Positions 37,521-46,600 of a stretch of 64,000 nucleotides of DNA are shown piece after piece. Position 1 is the stretch's first letter. Each line of letters begins with the position of its first letter. The position numbers were made by a program, and so were the translations under genes. Location of the stretch: NCBI GenBank assembly GCA_046352935.1, contig JAXMGR010000011.1:1-64000 (forward strand), given 5' to 3'. The notes under the pieces are model-generated. The model saw nothing but the letters and a program-made list of their open reading frames with translations, had not been told where the DNA came from and did not search any database. Source of the DNA: CAYWMY01 sp046352935 (lineage in GTDB: Bacteria > Pseudomonadota > Gammaproteobacteria > Steroidobacterales > Steroidobacteraceae).

Positions 37521-38705
37521 ATGACGAAGCAGGACATCTACGTGGTCGGCGCGGCGCGGACCGCCATCGGCAGTTTCGGCGGCGGGCTGAAGGACGTGCC
37601 GCTCGCGCAGCTCGGCACGACGGTCATCAAGGCCGCGGTCGGGCGCGCGGGCGTCGATGCCGCGCGCATCGACCACGTCGTCATGGGCAACGTCATCCCG
37701 ACCGAGCCGCGCGACGCCTACCTGAGCCGCGTCGCGGCGATGGGCGCCGGCATCCCGCAGGAGACGCCCGCGTTCAACGTCAACCGGCTGTGCGGTTCGG
37801 GGCTCCAGGCCATCGTCTCGGCGGCGCAGACCATCCTGCTGGGTGATGCGCAGGTCGCGGTGGGCGCCGGCGCCGAGGCCATGAGCCGCGGTCCGTACCT
37901 GCTGCCGGCGCTGCGCTGGGGCGCGCGCATGGGCGAGACCGCCGCCGTCGACTACATGGTCGGCATCCTCACGGATCCCTTCGACAAGGTGCACATGGGC
38001 ATCACGGCGGAGAACGTCGCGGCCCGCTTCGGCATCACGCGCCAGATGCAGGACGAACTCGCGGTCACGAGCCAGCAGCGCGCGGCGCGTGCGATCGCCG
38101 AGGGCCGTTTCAGGGAGCAGATCGTCCCGGTCGTCGTCCAGACCCGCAAGGGCCCGGTCGAGTTCGCCACGGACGAGAACGTGCGCGCCGACGTGACCAT
38201 CGAGCAGCTCGCGAAGATGAAGCCGGCGTTCAAGCCGGACGGTGTCGTGACGGCCGGCAACGCGTCGAGCATCAACGACGGCGCCGGTGCCGTGGTGCTG
38301 GCGGGTGCCCAGGCCGTGAAGTCGATGGGACTGAAGCCGCTCGCGCGCCTCGTCGCCTATGCGCACGCCGGCGTCGAGCCGGGCATCATGGGTATCGGCC
38401 CGGTGCCGGCCTCGAAGATCGCGCTCGGGCGCGCCGGGCTCCGTGTGCAGGACATGGACGTGATCGAGGCCAACGAGGCGTTCGCCGCGCAGGCCTGCGC
38501 CGTGGCGCAGGAACTCGGCTTCGATCCCGCGAAGGTGAACCCGAACGGCTCCGGCATCTCGCTCGGTCACCCCGTCGGTGGCACGGGCGCGATCATCACG
38601 GTGAAGGCGCTGTACGAACTCGCCCGCATCCAGGGTCGCTATGCGCTGGTGACGATGTGCATCGGCGGCGGCCAGGGCATCGCGGCGATCTTCGAACGCA
38701 CCTGA
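37521..38705 (+). CDS. Acetyl-CoA acetyltransferase (thiolase) 1
   Basis: 394 aa. The acyl-accepting Cys is in NVNRLCGSGLQAI (C91), the catalytic pair in NPNGSGISLGHPVGGTGA and the second Cys in TMCIGGGQGIA. GGAG-like sequence precedes the ATG. It cleaves 3-oxoacyl-CoA or condenses two acetyl-CoA. It is 89 bp after icmF and followed 25 bp later by the acyl-CoA dehydrogenase, giving a co-transcribed beta-oxidation set. Confidence 0.94.
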   Translation: MTKQDIYVVGAARTAIGSFGGGLKDVPLAQLGTTVIKAAVGRAGVDAARIDHVVMGNVIPTEPRDAYLSRVAAMGAGIPQETPAFNVNRLCGSGLQAIVSAAQTILLGDAQVAVGAGAEAMSRGPYLLPALRWGARMGETAAVDYMVGILTDPFDKVHMGITAENVAARFGITRQMQDELAVTSQQRAARAIAEGRFREQIVPVVVQTRKGPVEFATDENVRADVTIEQLAKMKPAFKPDGVVTAGNASSINDGAGAVVLAGAQAVKSMGLKPLARLVAYAHAGVEPGIMGIGPVPASKIALGRAGLRVQDMDVIEANEAFAAQACAVAQELGFDPAKVNPNGSGISLGHPVGGTGAIITVKALYELARIQGRYALVTMCIGGGQGIAAIFERT

Positions 38706-38730
38706 TCCCGTCGCCAGCCAGGGGTAGACC

Positions 38731-40512
38731 ATGACCGCCTATCGCCCGCCGATCGAAGACCAGCGATTCGTCATCGAGCACCTGCTCGGCCACGAGCGGC
38801 TGGCGGCGCTGTGCCCCGAGTACTCCGCCGAGACCGGCGTCAGCATCCTGGAGGAGGCGGGACGTTTCGCCGCCGAGGTGCTGGCCCCGCTCGCGCGGCC
38901 GGGCGATCTCGAAGGGGCGAAGTGGACGCCCGGGGGCGTGTGCATGCCCGAGGCGTTCCGCGATGCCTACCGGCAGTTCGTGGCCGGCGGCTGGCCGCAG
39001 CTCGTGGCGCCCACGCGCTACGGCGGGCTCGGCATGCCGTCCGTGATCGGTACGGCGACGGCCGAGCTGTGGGGCGGTGCCGACCTGTCGTTCAAGCTCT
39101 GCCCGATGCTGACGCAGGGCGCCATCGAGGCCCTGGTCCGCTGCGCCTCGCCGGCGCTGAAGGATCACTACCTGCCGAAGCTCGTGAGCGGCGAGTGGAC
39201 CGGCACGATGAACATCACCGAGCCGCAGGCCGGCTCGGACCTCGCGCAGATCCGCACGCGAGCCGTTCCCGACGGCGACCGCTTCCGCATCTTCGGCCAG
39301 AAGATCTTCATCACCTTCGGCGACCACGACTTCGTCGACAACATCGTGCACCTGGTGCTGGCGCGCATCGAAGGCGCACCACCGGGCATCAAGGGACTGT
39401 CGCTGTTCGTCGTGCCGAAGCGCCTGCTGAACGCCGACGGTACGGCGGGCCCCGACAACGACGTGCGCTGCGCCTCGATCGAGCACAAGCTCGGCATCCA
39501 CGCGAGCCCGACCTGCGTGATCGTGCACGGCGAGAAGGACGGCGCGATCGGCGAGCTGGTCGGCGAGCCGAACCGCGGCCTCGAGTACATGTTCGTCATG
39601 ATGAACGCCGCGCGGCTGTCGGTGGGCCTCGAGGGTTTCGCGGTTGCGACGCGCGCCCTGAACCAGGCCACGGATTTCGCGCGCACGCGCATCCAGAGCC
39701 GTGCCGCGGGCTCCCTCTCGCCACAGCCCGTGCCCATCATCGAGCATCCTGATGTACGGCGCATGCTGCTCACGATGAAGTCCGGCACCGAGGCGATGCG
39801 CGCGCTGGCGCTGTATGCCGCGTTCCAGCTGGACATCGCCGAACACGATGCCGACGAGGATCAGCGCGCGCGCGCGCAGCGCCGCGCGGACCTGCTGATC
39901 CCGATCGTGAAGGGCTGGTCGACGGAGTTCGGCAACGAGCTCGCCTGGCTCGGCGTGCAGGTGCACGGCGGCATGGGGTTCGTCGAGGAGACCGGTGCGG
40001 CGCAGTGGCTGCGTGACGTCCGCATCACGACCATCTACGAGGGCACGACCGGCATCCAGGCCGCCGATCTCGTCGGGCGCAAGCTCGCGCGTGACGACGG
40101 TGCGACGATGGCCGCGCTGGTCGCCGACCTGAAGGCCGATCTGCAGCGGCGCGGGCCCGACGCCGGCCACGTGCCGGAGGTGCGCGAGGCCATGCTGGCC
40201 GTCATGCCCGTGTTCGAACGCGCGACGGCGCGCGTGCTCGAGCTGCATACCGCGGGTCCCGCCGGGGCGCTCGCGGTGTCGGTGCCCTACGTCAAGCTCT
40301 GCGGAGTCGTGCTCGGTGGCTGGCTCATGGCCAACGCGGCCAGTGCCGCGGCGGGACTGCTGGATGCGGGCCGCGACCGTGACTTCGCGCGCGCGAAACT
40401 GCAGACCGCGCGCTTCTACGTCACGCACGTCCTGCCGCAGGTGCATGCGCTGGCCGCTGTCATCGACGGCGGCGCGGACGCCGTGACGGGCTGCGATCCC
40501 GCGCTGGTCTGA
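38731..40512 (+). CDS. Acyl-CoA dehydrogenase, long (FadE/DmdC-like) form
   Basis: 593 aa, longer than the 380-aa classic type because of the extra C-terminal helical domain seen in DmdC-like members. ITEPQAGSDLAQIRTRA is the FAD/substrate loop; VHGGMGFVEETGAAQWLRDVRI and the catalytic base in TTIYEGTTGIQ (E437) are clear. It desaturates an acyl-CoA at C2-C3 and passes electrons to EtfAB, encoded at 30.5 kb. Lies between two thiolases; substrate may be butyryl-CoA from IcmF or a longer acyl chain. Confidence 0.92.
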   Translation: MTAYRPPIEDQRFVIEHLLGHERLAALCPEYSAETGVSILEEAGRFAAEVLAPLARPGDLEGAKWTPGGVCMPEAFRDAYRQFVAGGWPQLVAPTRYGGLGMPSVIGTATAELWGGADLSFKLCPMLTQGAIEALVRCASPALKDHYLPKLVSGEWTGTMNITEPQAGSDLAQIRTRAVPDGDRFRIFGQKIFITFGDHDFVDNIVHLVLARIEGAPPGIKGLSLFVVPKRLLNADGTAGPDNDVRCASIEHKLGIHASPTCVIVHGEKDGAIGELVGEPNRGLEYMFVMMNAARLSVGLEGFAVATRALNQATDFARTRIQSRAAGSLSPQPVPIIEHPDVRRMLLTMKSGTEAMRALALYAAFQLDIAEHDADEDQRARAQRRADLLIPIVKGWSTEFGNELAWLGVQVHGGMGFVEETGAAQWLRDVRITTIYEGTTGIQAADLVGRKLARDDGATMAALVADLKADLQRRGPDAGHVPEVREAMLAVMPVFERATARVLELHTAGPAGALAVSVPYVKLCGVVLGGWLMANAASAAAGLLDAGRDRDFARAKLQTARFYVTHVLPQVHALAAVIDGGADAVTGCDPALV

Positions 40513-40586
40513 TCGTCCGCGGGACTGATTCCCACCCCGGGCGGCGGGTCGCCCGGGTCCTCGATCCCGACTGAAGGAAACACGAC

Positions 40587-41747
40587 ATGTCCGAGGCCTA
40601 TATCGTCGAAGCTCTTCGTACCGCCGGCGGGCGCCGCAACGGCGCGCTGGCCGGATGGCATCCCGCCGATCTCGCCGGTGAGGTGCTGAACGCGCTCGTC
40701 GACCGCACGGGCATCGACCCGGCCGCGGTCGAGGACGTGATCATGGGCTGCGTGAGCCAGGCGGGCGAGCAGAGCTTCCATATCGGCCGAAACGCGGTCA
40801 TGGCGTCGAAGCTGCCGAACAGCGTGCCGGCGGTCTCCATCGACCGCCAGTGCGGCAGCTCGCAGCAGGCCGTGCACTTCGCGGCACAGGCCGTGATGTC
40901 CGGCACGCAGGACGTCGTCGTCGCGGCGGGCGTCGAGAGCATGTCACGTGTCCCGATGGGCACCGCGACCACGCTGGCGGCCAAGGCCGGGATCGGCATC
41001 GGACCTTGGAGCCCGCGCATCCTGGAGCGTTACGGCGTGAAGGAATTCAGCCAGTTCGCCGGCGCGGAGATGATGGCGAAGAAGTACGGCTTCAACCGTG
41101 CCCAGCTCGACGCCTTCGCGCTGGAGAGTCACCGGCGCGCGGCGGCCGCGACGCAGGCCGGTGCCTTCGATCGCGAGATCGTGCCGATCGCGGTCGCGAA
41201 CGGCCTGCACACGAAGGACGAGGGCATCCGCTACGACGCCACGCTGGAGTCCATCGGTTCCGTGAAGCTGCTCGCGGAGGGCGGACAGATCACCGCCGCC
41301 AACGCGAGCCAGATCTGCGACGGCGCGAGCGCCGTGCTGGTCGTGAACGAGCGTGCGCTGAAGGCCCACAACCTGAAGCCGCTCGCGCGCATCCACAACC
41401 TGACGGTCACGGGCGGCGACCCGGTCATCATGCTCGACGAGCCGATCGCCGCGACGCGCCGCGCGCTCGCCCGCGCGGGCATGAAGATCGGCGACATCGA
41501 TCTCTACGAGGTCAACGAGGCCTTCGCTCCCGTGCCGATGGCGTGGCTGCGCGAGATCGGCGCGGATCCCGCGAAGCTCAACGTGAACGGCGGTGCGATC
41601 GCGCTCGGCCATCCGCTGGGCGCCACGGGCGCGAAGCTCATGGCAACGCTGGTGCACGCACTGCGAGCGCGTGGCAGGCGCTACGGCCTGCAGACGATGT
41701 GCGAAGGCGGCGGCATCGCCAACGTCACGATCGTCGAAGCGCTCTGA
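40587..41747 (+). CDS. Acetyl-CoA acyltransferase (thiolase) 2
   Basis: 386 aa. Nucleophile in SIDRQCGSSQQAV (C89), LNVNGGAIALGHPLGATGA and QTMCEGGGIANVTI complete the active site. AAGGAAA lies upstream of the ATG. It is only moderately similar to thiolase 1, and its GSSQQA loop resembles FadA/steroid-thiolase members, suggesting a different chain-length preference. Last gene of the icmF operon. Confidence 0.93.
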   Translation: MSEAYIVEALRTAGGRRNGALAGWHPADLAGEVLNALVDRTGIDPAAVEDVIMGCVSQAGEQSFHIGRNAVMASKLPNSVPAVSIDRQCGSSQQAVHFAAQAVMSGTQDVVVAAGVESMSRVPMGTATTLAAKAGIGIGPWSPRILERYGVKEFSQFAGAEMMAKKYGFNRAQLDAFALESHRRAAAATQAGAFDREIVPIAVANGLHTKDEGIRYDATLESIGSVKLLAEGGQITAANASQICDGASAVLVVNERALKAHNLKPLARIHNLTVTGGDPVIMLDEPIAATRRALARAGMKIGDIDLYEVNEAFAPVPMAWLREIGADPAKLNVNGGAIALGHPLGATGAKLMATLVHALRARGRRYGLQTMCEGGGIANVTIVEAL

Positions 41748-41827
41748 GCGCCTGAAGAAGCCGCGGGGTGCGGCCGTGAGCCGCATCCCGCGCGTTCCGC
41801 TGCCGTGCGGCGCGCCCGCCGCGCCGT

Positions 41828-42850
41828 TCAGCCGACCTTCACGACCACCTTGCCGATGTTCGCGCCCGTGAACAGCTTCGCGTAGGCGGCGAGCATGTTC
41901 CCGAGACCCGCCGTCTCGTCGAAGGGCAGCGTGATCGTTCCCGCGTCCAGCCAGGGCCGGAGCAGCGCCTCGTACTCCGGTCCGCGCGCCGCGAAGTCCG
42001 GCGAGAAGAAGCCCGTGATCGAGAGGCGACGCATCAGCACCTGGTCGAAGCGCGCAGGCCCCGGCGCGGGCCCGTCGTTCGTGTAGGTCGCCACCAGTCC
42101 GCAGACCGCGACGCGGCCGTAGTGCGCCATGTTCGGCAGCACGGCATCCAGCAGCGGGCCCCCGACATTGTCGAAGTAGACGTGGATGCCGCCGGGGACA
42201 CGCGCCAGCGCCTGCGCGACGTCGACGGCCTTGTAATCGATCGCGGTGTCGAGCCGGAAGCGCTCGACGAGCACGCGGCACTTCTCCGGCCCGCCCGCGA
42301 GCCCGATGACGCGGCAGCCCATGTTGCGCGCAATTTGCGCCGCGAGCAGCCCGGTCGCTCCGGCCGCCGCCGAGACCAGCACGGTTTCACCGGGCCGGGT
42401 CCGGCCGGTCTCGACGATGCCGTGGTAGGCCGTCCAGCCGTTCATGCCCAGCACACCCAGATGTTGCCGGGGATCGGCCAGGCCTTCCTCCAGGACCCGG
42501 AGCGCCGCCATCGACGGGACGACGCAGGAGTGGTCGCCCCAGCGCCCGAAGCCACGCACCAGATCGCCGGCCTTGAAGCCCGCGGCGCGTGACTCGACCA
42601 CGCGCCCGAGCACGAGGCCGGGCATCGGGGTGCCGAGCGGCAGCGGCGGCTGATAGGCATCGGTGCGCGGCGTGATCCACATGCGCGTGCCGGCATCCAG
42701 CGAGATGTACTCGTTCCGGATGAGCACCTCGCCTTCGCCCGGCGCGGGTATGGGACCCGACTCGAGCCGGAACGCGGCCGCGAAGTCGTTGCCGGTCGGG
42801 TGGCTGTGCAGGGACCAGAATCGACTGCTTTCAGACTGTTGTAGCTTCAA
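41828..42850 (-). CDS. NADP-dependent medium-chain oxidoreductase 1 (CurA/2-alkenal reductase-like)
   Basis: 340 aa from TTG 42850, supported by a perfect AGGAGG five bases upstream (42856-42861, minus strand). Substrate-binding start and NADP-binding VSAAAGATGLLAAQIARNMGC, IGLAGGPEKC, VYFDNVGGPLLDAVL identify the zinc-free prostaglandin/leukotriene reductase-like MDR group. It reduces the C=C of enones using NADPH. Divergent from TonB receptor 2 and sharing its upstream motif, which suggests joint regulation. Confidence 0.88.
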   Translation of the reverse strand: MKLQQSESSRFWSLHSHPTGNDFAAAFRLESGPIPAPGEGEVLIRNEYISLDAGTRMWITPRTDAYQPPLPLGTPMPGLVLGRVVESRAAGFKAGDLVRGFGRWGDHSCVVPSMAALRVLEEGLADPRQHLGVLGMNGWTAYHGIVETGRTRPGETVLVSAAAGATGLLAAQIARNMGCRVIGLAGGPEKCRVLVERFRLDTAIDYKAVDVAQALARVPGGIHVYFDNVGGPLLDAVLPNMAHYGRVAVCGLVATYTNDGPAPGPARFDQVLMRRLSITGFFSPDFAARGPEYEALLRPWLDAGTITLPFDETAGLGNMLAAYAKLFTGANIGKVVVKVG

Positions 42851-42855
42851 AACAA

Positions 42856-42861
42856 CCTCCT
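42856..42861 (-). promoter_or_regulatory. Strong Shine-Dalgarno supporting a TTG start
   Basis: Reads AGGAGG on the minus strand, followed by TTGTT and then the TTG codon at 42850. A consensus site at ideal spacing decides the unusual start of the CurA-like reductase. Confidence 0.7.
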
Positions 42862-42894
42862 ATTGACCGGCTATCGCCCGGAACATGGACGACG

Positions 42895-42913
42895 TTGCAA
42901 TAATGTGCCATGA
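42895..42913. promoter_or_regulatory. Shared motif copy 1, between reductase 1 and TonB receptor 2
   Basis: TTGCAATAATGTGCCATGA. A closely matching 20-mer occurs at 49988-50007 between the acyl-CoA synthetase and TonB receptor 3. Both lie in divergent enzyme/receptor gaps, 100-135 bp before the receptor start. A common operator or activator site is plausible. Confidence 0.5.
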
Positions 42914-43047
42914 GAGATTACAGTGCGCGCCACGTCGCCGTACCGCCGGGTCGGTCGGGCACGTCGTGCGGGCGCGAGGCCCGGCCCTCACTCAACAGTC
43001 CGCACACAACACCAGCAACTCATCTCCATACGGGGAGCAACAGTACT

Positions 43048-45507
43048 ATGGAACATCAAGGTCGCAGCCGCCTGATTTCATCCGTCTCCGCGATCCTCGC
43101 CCTGGCCGTCAGCGCCACCGGTGCGTATGCGCAGGACAGCGGCGGGACGCAGGTCGGCGGTATCGAAGAAGTCATCGTCACCGCCCGTAAGCGCGCCGAG
43201 AGCGTGCAGGACGTTCCCGTGCTCGTCACGGCCGTGTCCGCCGAGCAGATCCGCGAGCGTGACCTGACCAGCCTCGACAAGGTCGCCGCCGCCACCCCGA
43301 ACCTCAACGTCGGCCGTGCATCGAACGGTTCCGGCGCGCAGATCACGCTGCGCGGCATCGGCACCTCGTCGACCTCGATCGGCATCGAGCAGTCCGTCGC
43401 GGTCATCGTCGACGGCGTCTACTACGGCCAGGGCCGCATCATCCAGGAAGGCTTCTTCGACCTCGACACCCTCGAAGTCCTGAAGGGCCCGCAGGCGCTG
43501 TTCTTCGGCAAGAACGCGACCGCAGGCGTGATCAACATGAAGACGGCGGATCCGGGCAGCGAGCCCGAGTTCCTCGCGCGTGCGGGCTACGAGTTCAAGG
43601 CCCAGCAGGCCCAGCTCGAGCTCGTGGGCTCGATGCCGGTCAGCGACACGCTGGGTGTGCGCGTCGCGGTGCGTGGCTCGAAGATGTACGACGGCTACTA
43701 CAAGAACGTCATGCCCACGCTGACGAACTACAACACCTTCGACATCGCGACGGGTTCGCTGAATTCGCACACCGCGCTGCCGGCGTCCGAGAATGCGCCG
43801 GGCGAAAAGGAGATCCTCAGCCGCGTCACCGTGAAGTGGACGCCGAACGACTCGCTGACGGGCACGTTGAAGGCGGCGCTGGACCACAACGACGTGAACA
43901 ACTCGTCGTGGAACTATGTCTGCTGGAAGTCACCGACGGGCATCAGCCAGCTGTCGCCCAACGGCCCGAACAGCCCGAACAACTTCGCCTGCGACAACGA
44001 CAAGTTCGTCACGCACCAGTCGAACATGCCGGTGGACATGGCCGCGAGCTTCCCGAATGCGAGGTCGGACGGCCGGCAGTACAACCGCTACCGGTCGTAC
44101 TCGATCACCGGCAACCTCGAGTGGGACGTCGACAACCTGAACGTCACCTGGGTGAACAACTGGAATCGCAACACCAACCGCTGGGCCTGCAACTGCGATT
44201 TCCAGGCGAGCCCGATCACGGTGTTCGCGACCGAGAACTCGACCTTCCGCGCGATCTCCTCGGAACTGCGCGGTCTCACCAAGTTCGAGGGTCCGGTCAA
44301 CGCGCTGCTCGGCGTGTACTGGCAGGACACCAAGCGCGACTTCGATCAGAACATCGCGTTCGCGAACATCGAGGACTCCAGCCAGTCGGCGGCGAACCGC
44401 TACCAGGCGACGTCCAAGACCGGCGGCACGGATGGCAAGACCGTGGCGCTGTTCGGTCAGGCGATCTGGTCGATCACCTCGTCCGTCGAGGCGACCGCCG
44501 GCGTGCGCTATACGCACGAGACCAAGGACAGCGACTTCCGCCAGCCCTACAACAACGCGGCCGTCACGGCGATCTTCCGCCCGGCCACGGATCCGCTGGG
44601 CGTCGTGACGGCGAACCAGACCTTCAACAACTGGTCGCCCGAGTTCACGATGAGCTGGAAGCCCATCGATGACGTGATGCTGTACGCGGCCTACAAGTCC
44701 GGCTACAAGTCGGGCGGCTTCTCGATCTCGGGCATCAACAGCGGCTTCTCGCAGAACCCGCTGGCCGACCTGACGTTCGAGCCGGAGAAGGCGCGCGGCT
44801 TCGAGGCGGGCGTCAAGTCGACGCTGGCCGACAACCAGGTCCGCCTGAACGCGACCGTGTACCGCTACAAGTACAAGGACCTGCAGGTCGACTTCTTCCG
44901 CTCCGACATCTTCGCGTTCAACACCGTGACCGCGGATGCGCGCACGACCGGCTTCGAGCTCGAGTCGGAGTTCGCGCCGGCCGCGGCCCCGGGCCTGCTG
45001 CTGAACGCGACGATCGCCTACAACCGTGCCAAGTACATCGACTCCGTCCTGCCCTGCTTCGCGGGCCAGGGTCCGCTGAGCGGCTGCACGCTGTCGGTCG
45101 GCGGTGTGCCGTACCAGGACGTGTCGGGCAACCCGACGGCGATGGCGCCGAAGTGGGCCGGTGCGGTCGGTGCGCGCTACGAGATGGAGGTCGGCGGCAG
45201 CTACAAGTTCGCGATCAACGGCAACGCGCGCTACAGCGGCAAGTACCTCGCGTCGGGCTTCGGCAACCCGCTGTCCGAGGTCGGCAGCTACGTGGTGTTC
45301 GATGCCGGCGTGAAGCTCGGCAGCGACGACGATCGCTGGGAAGTGGCTCTCATCGGCCGCAACCTGACCAACGAGCTGTACATCTCGGGCGTCGTCGACG
45401 GTCCTTCGACCGGCGGCACCTCGGGTACGGACGGTCGCCTGGCGGACCAGATGGGCTTCGGCGTCGTGCCGCGGACCGTCATGGTGCAGTTGACCACGCG
45501 CTTCTGA
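43048..45507 (+). CDS. TonB-dependent outer-membrane receptor 2
   Basis: 819 aa. Signal peptide ends near GAYA-QDSGG; TonB-box-like GIEEVIVTARKRAESVQDVPV; plug with LEVLKGPQALFFGKNATAGVINMKT; beta-barrel ending in the canonical aromatic (VQLTTRF). GGGGAG precedes the ATG at 43048. Resembles the sphingomonad/Caulobacter-type receptors linked to uptake of aromatic, sugar or terpenoid carbon sources. Divergent from an enone reductase and followed by a strong terminator, so it is a single-gene transcript. Confidence 0.92.
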   Translation: MEHQGRSRLISSVSAILALAVSATGAYAQDSGGTQVGGIEEVIVTARKRAESVQDVPVLVTAVSAEQIRERDLTSLDKVAAATPNLNVGRASNGSGAQITLRGIGTSSTSIGIEQSVAVIVDGVYYGQGRIIQEGFFDLDTLEVLKGPQALFFGKNATAGVINMKTADPGSEPEFLARAGYEFKAQQAQLELVGSMPVSDTLGVRVAVRGSKMYDGYYKNVMPTLTNYNTFDIATGSLNSHTALPASENAPGEKEILSRVTVKWTPNDSLTGTLKAALDHNDVNNSSWNYVCWKSPTGISQLSPNGPNSPNNFACDNDKFVTHQSNMPVDMAASFPNARSDGRQYNRYRSYSITGNLEWDVDNLNVTWVNNWNRNTNRWACNCDFQASPITVFATENSTFRAISSELRGLTKFEGPVNALLGVYWQDTKRDFDQNIAFANIEDSSQSAANRYQATSKTGGTDGKTVALFGQAIWSITSSVEATAGVRYTHETKDSDFRQPYNNAAVTAIFRPATDPLGVVTANQTFNNWSPEFTMSWKPIDDVMLYAAYKSGYKSGGFSISGINSGFSQNPLADLTFEPEKARGFEAGVKSTLADNQVRLNATVYRYKYKDLQVDFFRSDIFAFNTVTADARTTGFELESEFAPAAAPGLLLNATIAYNRAKYIDSVLPCFAGQGPLSGCTLSVGGVPYQDVSGNPTAMAPKWAGAVGARYEMEVGGSYKFAINGNARYSGKYLASGFGNPLSEVGSYVVFDAGVKLGSDDDRWEVALIGRNLTNELYISGVVDGPSTGGTSGTDGRLADQMGFGVVPRTVMVQLTTRF

Positions 45508-45514
45508 TCGAACG

Positions 45515-45544
45515 GCCGGCGGCCGGGGATTCCCGGCCGCCGGC
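45515..45544. repeat. Perfect 13-bp hairpin after TonB receptor 2
   Basis: GCCGGCGGCCGGG (45515-45527) pairs perfectly with CCCGGCCGCCGGC (45532-45544) across a 4-base loop (GATT). It has no T tract, so it is probably an RNA-stabilising hairpin upstream of the true terminator that follows about 30 bp later. Confidence 0.6.
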
Positions 45545-45572
45545 TCGTCCGGATCAACACGAAGACTCGATT

Positions 45573-45601
45573 GCGGCGCCTTTATGGCGCCGCATTTTTT
45601 T
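45573..45601 (+). terminator. Rho-independent terminator of TonB receptor 2
   Basis: Stem GCGGCGCC (45573-45580) and GGCGCCGC (45586-45593), loop TTTAT, then A and seven T. It lies between the convergent receptor and luxR genes. Confidence 0.85.
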
Positions 45602-45623
45602 GGGAAGAACGGGGGCGCTCACC

Positions 45624-46403
45624 CTAATTGGCGGCGCCGAGGTAGCCGAGCTGCGAAGCCTTGAACACGGCCTGGCTGCGGTTCACGGCATCGAGCTTCA
45701 GCGCGGCGTTGTGGATGTGGAAGCGGATGGTCGCGGCGCTGCGCGAGATGATCGCGGCGATCTCCTGGTCGGTCTTGCCGAGCGCGGCCCAGCGCAGGCA
45801 CTCGACCTCGCGCTTCGAGAGGCGGACATCCGGCTGGATGCTGCGCTGGCGGTTCATGACCTTCACGTAGCCGCAGATGAACTTGCGCGCGTGCAGTTCC
45901 AGCACGTCCGCATGCGCCTCGAATTCCGCCGAAAGGTCTGTGCGGCCCGGCTCCTCGGGCGAGAAGCTCACGACGCCGATCTGGCCGAAGGGCAGGTGCA
46001 CGGGAACGGCGATCGCGGCCTCGGTCATCGCGCGGCGGAAGAAATCGTCGAGGTCCAGTTCCTCGAGCAGCGGATTGTGTCCGCGGGTGTACACGCCGTC
46101 CTTGTTGCACCAGAACGGCTCGCTCTCGTAGCGGCAGGCCGTCGTGAGCGGCGAGGTCAGTGCGAGCCGCGGGTTCTCCCACCAGTGCAGGCCGGCGCCG
46201 GTCCAGCCGAAGACCTCGGTCGCGAGCAGCGCACCGCTGGCATCCACCATGGGTTCCTTGGACGCGATGTTGGCGCAGGCCGCGGTACGCAGCCGCGCCA
46301 GCGAGAGTGCGAGCGCGTGCAGCGCCTCCGCCGCCGGACGGATGTCGGCAGCACTGCGGATGGTCACCCGGTCGAGCAGGGGGTGGCGTGGGCGCTCGGG
46401 CAT
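45624..46403 (-). CDS. LuxR-family regulator with autoinducer-binding-like N-domain
   Basis: 259 aa from the ATG at 46403; a GTG at 46451 would add 16 residues. The C-terminal GerE domain, RLSKREVECLRWAALGKTDQ through the SAATIRFHIHNAALKLD recognition helix, is at about 190-255. The N-terminal half contains W/Y-rich stretches (GWTGAGLHWW, FWCNKDGVYTRG) like Autoind_bind domains. No luxI homologue is present, so this is a LuxR solo that may sense a foreign signal or a catabolic ligand. Divergent from a short-chain dehydrogenase at 46601 and next to TonB receptor 2. Confidence 0.85.
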   Translation of the reverse strand: MPERPRHPLLDRVTIRSAADIRPAAEALHALALSLARLRTAACANIASKEPMVDASGALLATEVFGWTGAGLHWWENPRLALTSPLTTACRYESEPFWCNKDGVYTRGHNPLLEELDLDDFFRRAMTEAAIAVPVHLPFGQIGVVSFSPEEPGRTDLSAEFEAHADVLELHARKFICGYVKVMNRQRSIQPDVRLSKREVECLRWAALGKTDQEIAAIISRSAATIRFHIHNAALKLDAVNRSQAVFKASQLGYLGAAN

Positions 46404-46600
46404 GAGTGGTGGGTCTGAGGCACGGAGATCTGCGGCAAAAAAGTCTAGCACCGGCCCGAAAACCCGGTCCAGAAACGTCGGTCACACCCGTGGCACGACG
46501 GTGGCGACGGCAACGCGCGGAGCTGGAGCCGGTCTTGCTGCGGGACTTGCTGCGACACCGTCCGCCTTGGGAAGATGCCGTCCCCCGGAGGAGGCTCACC

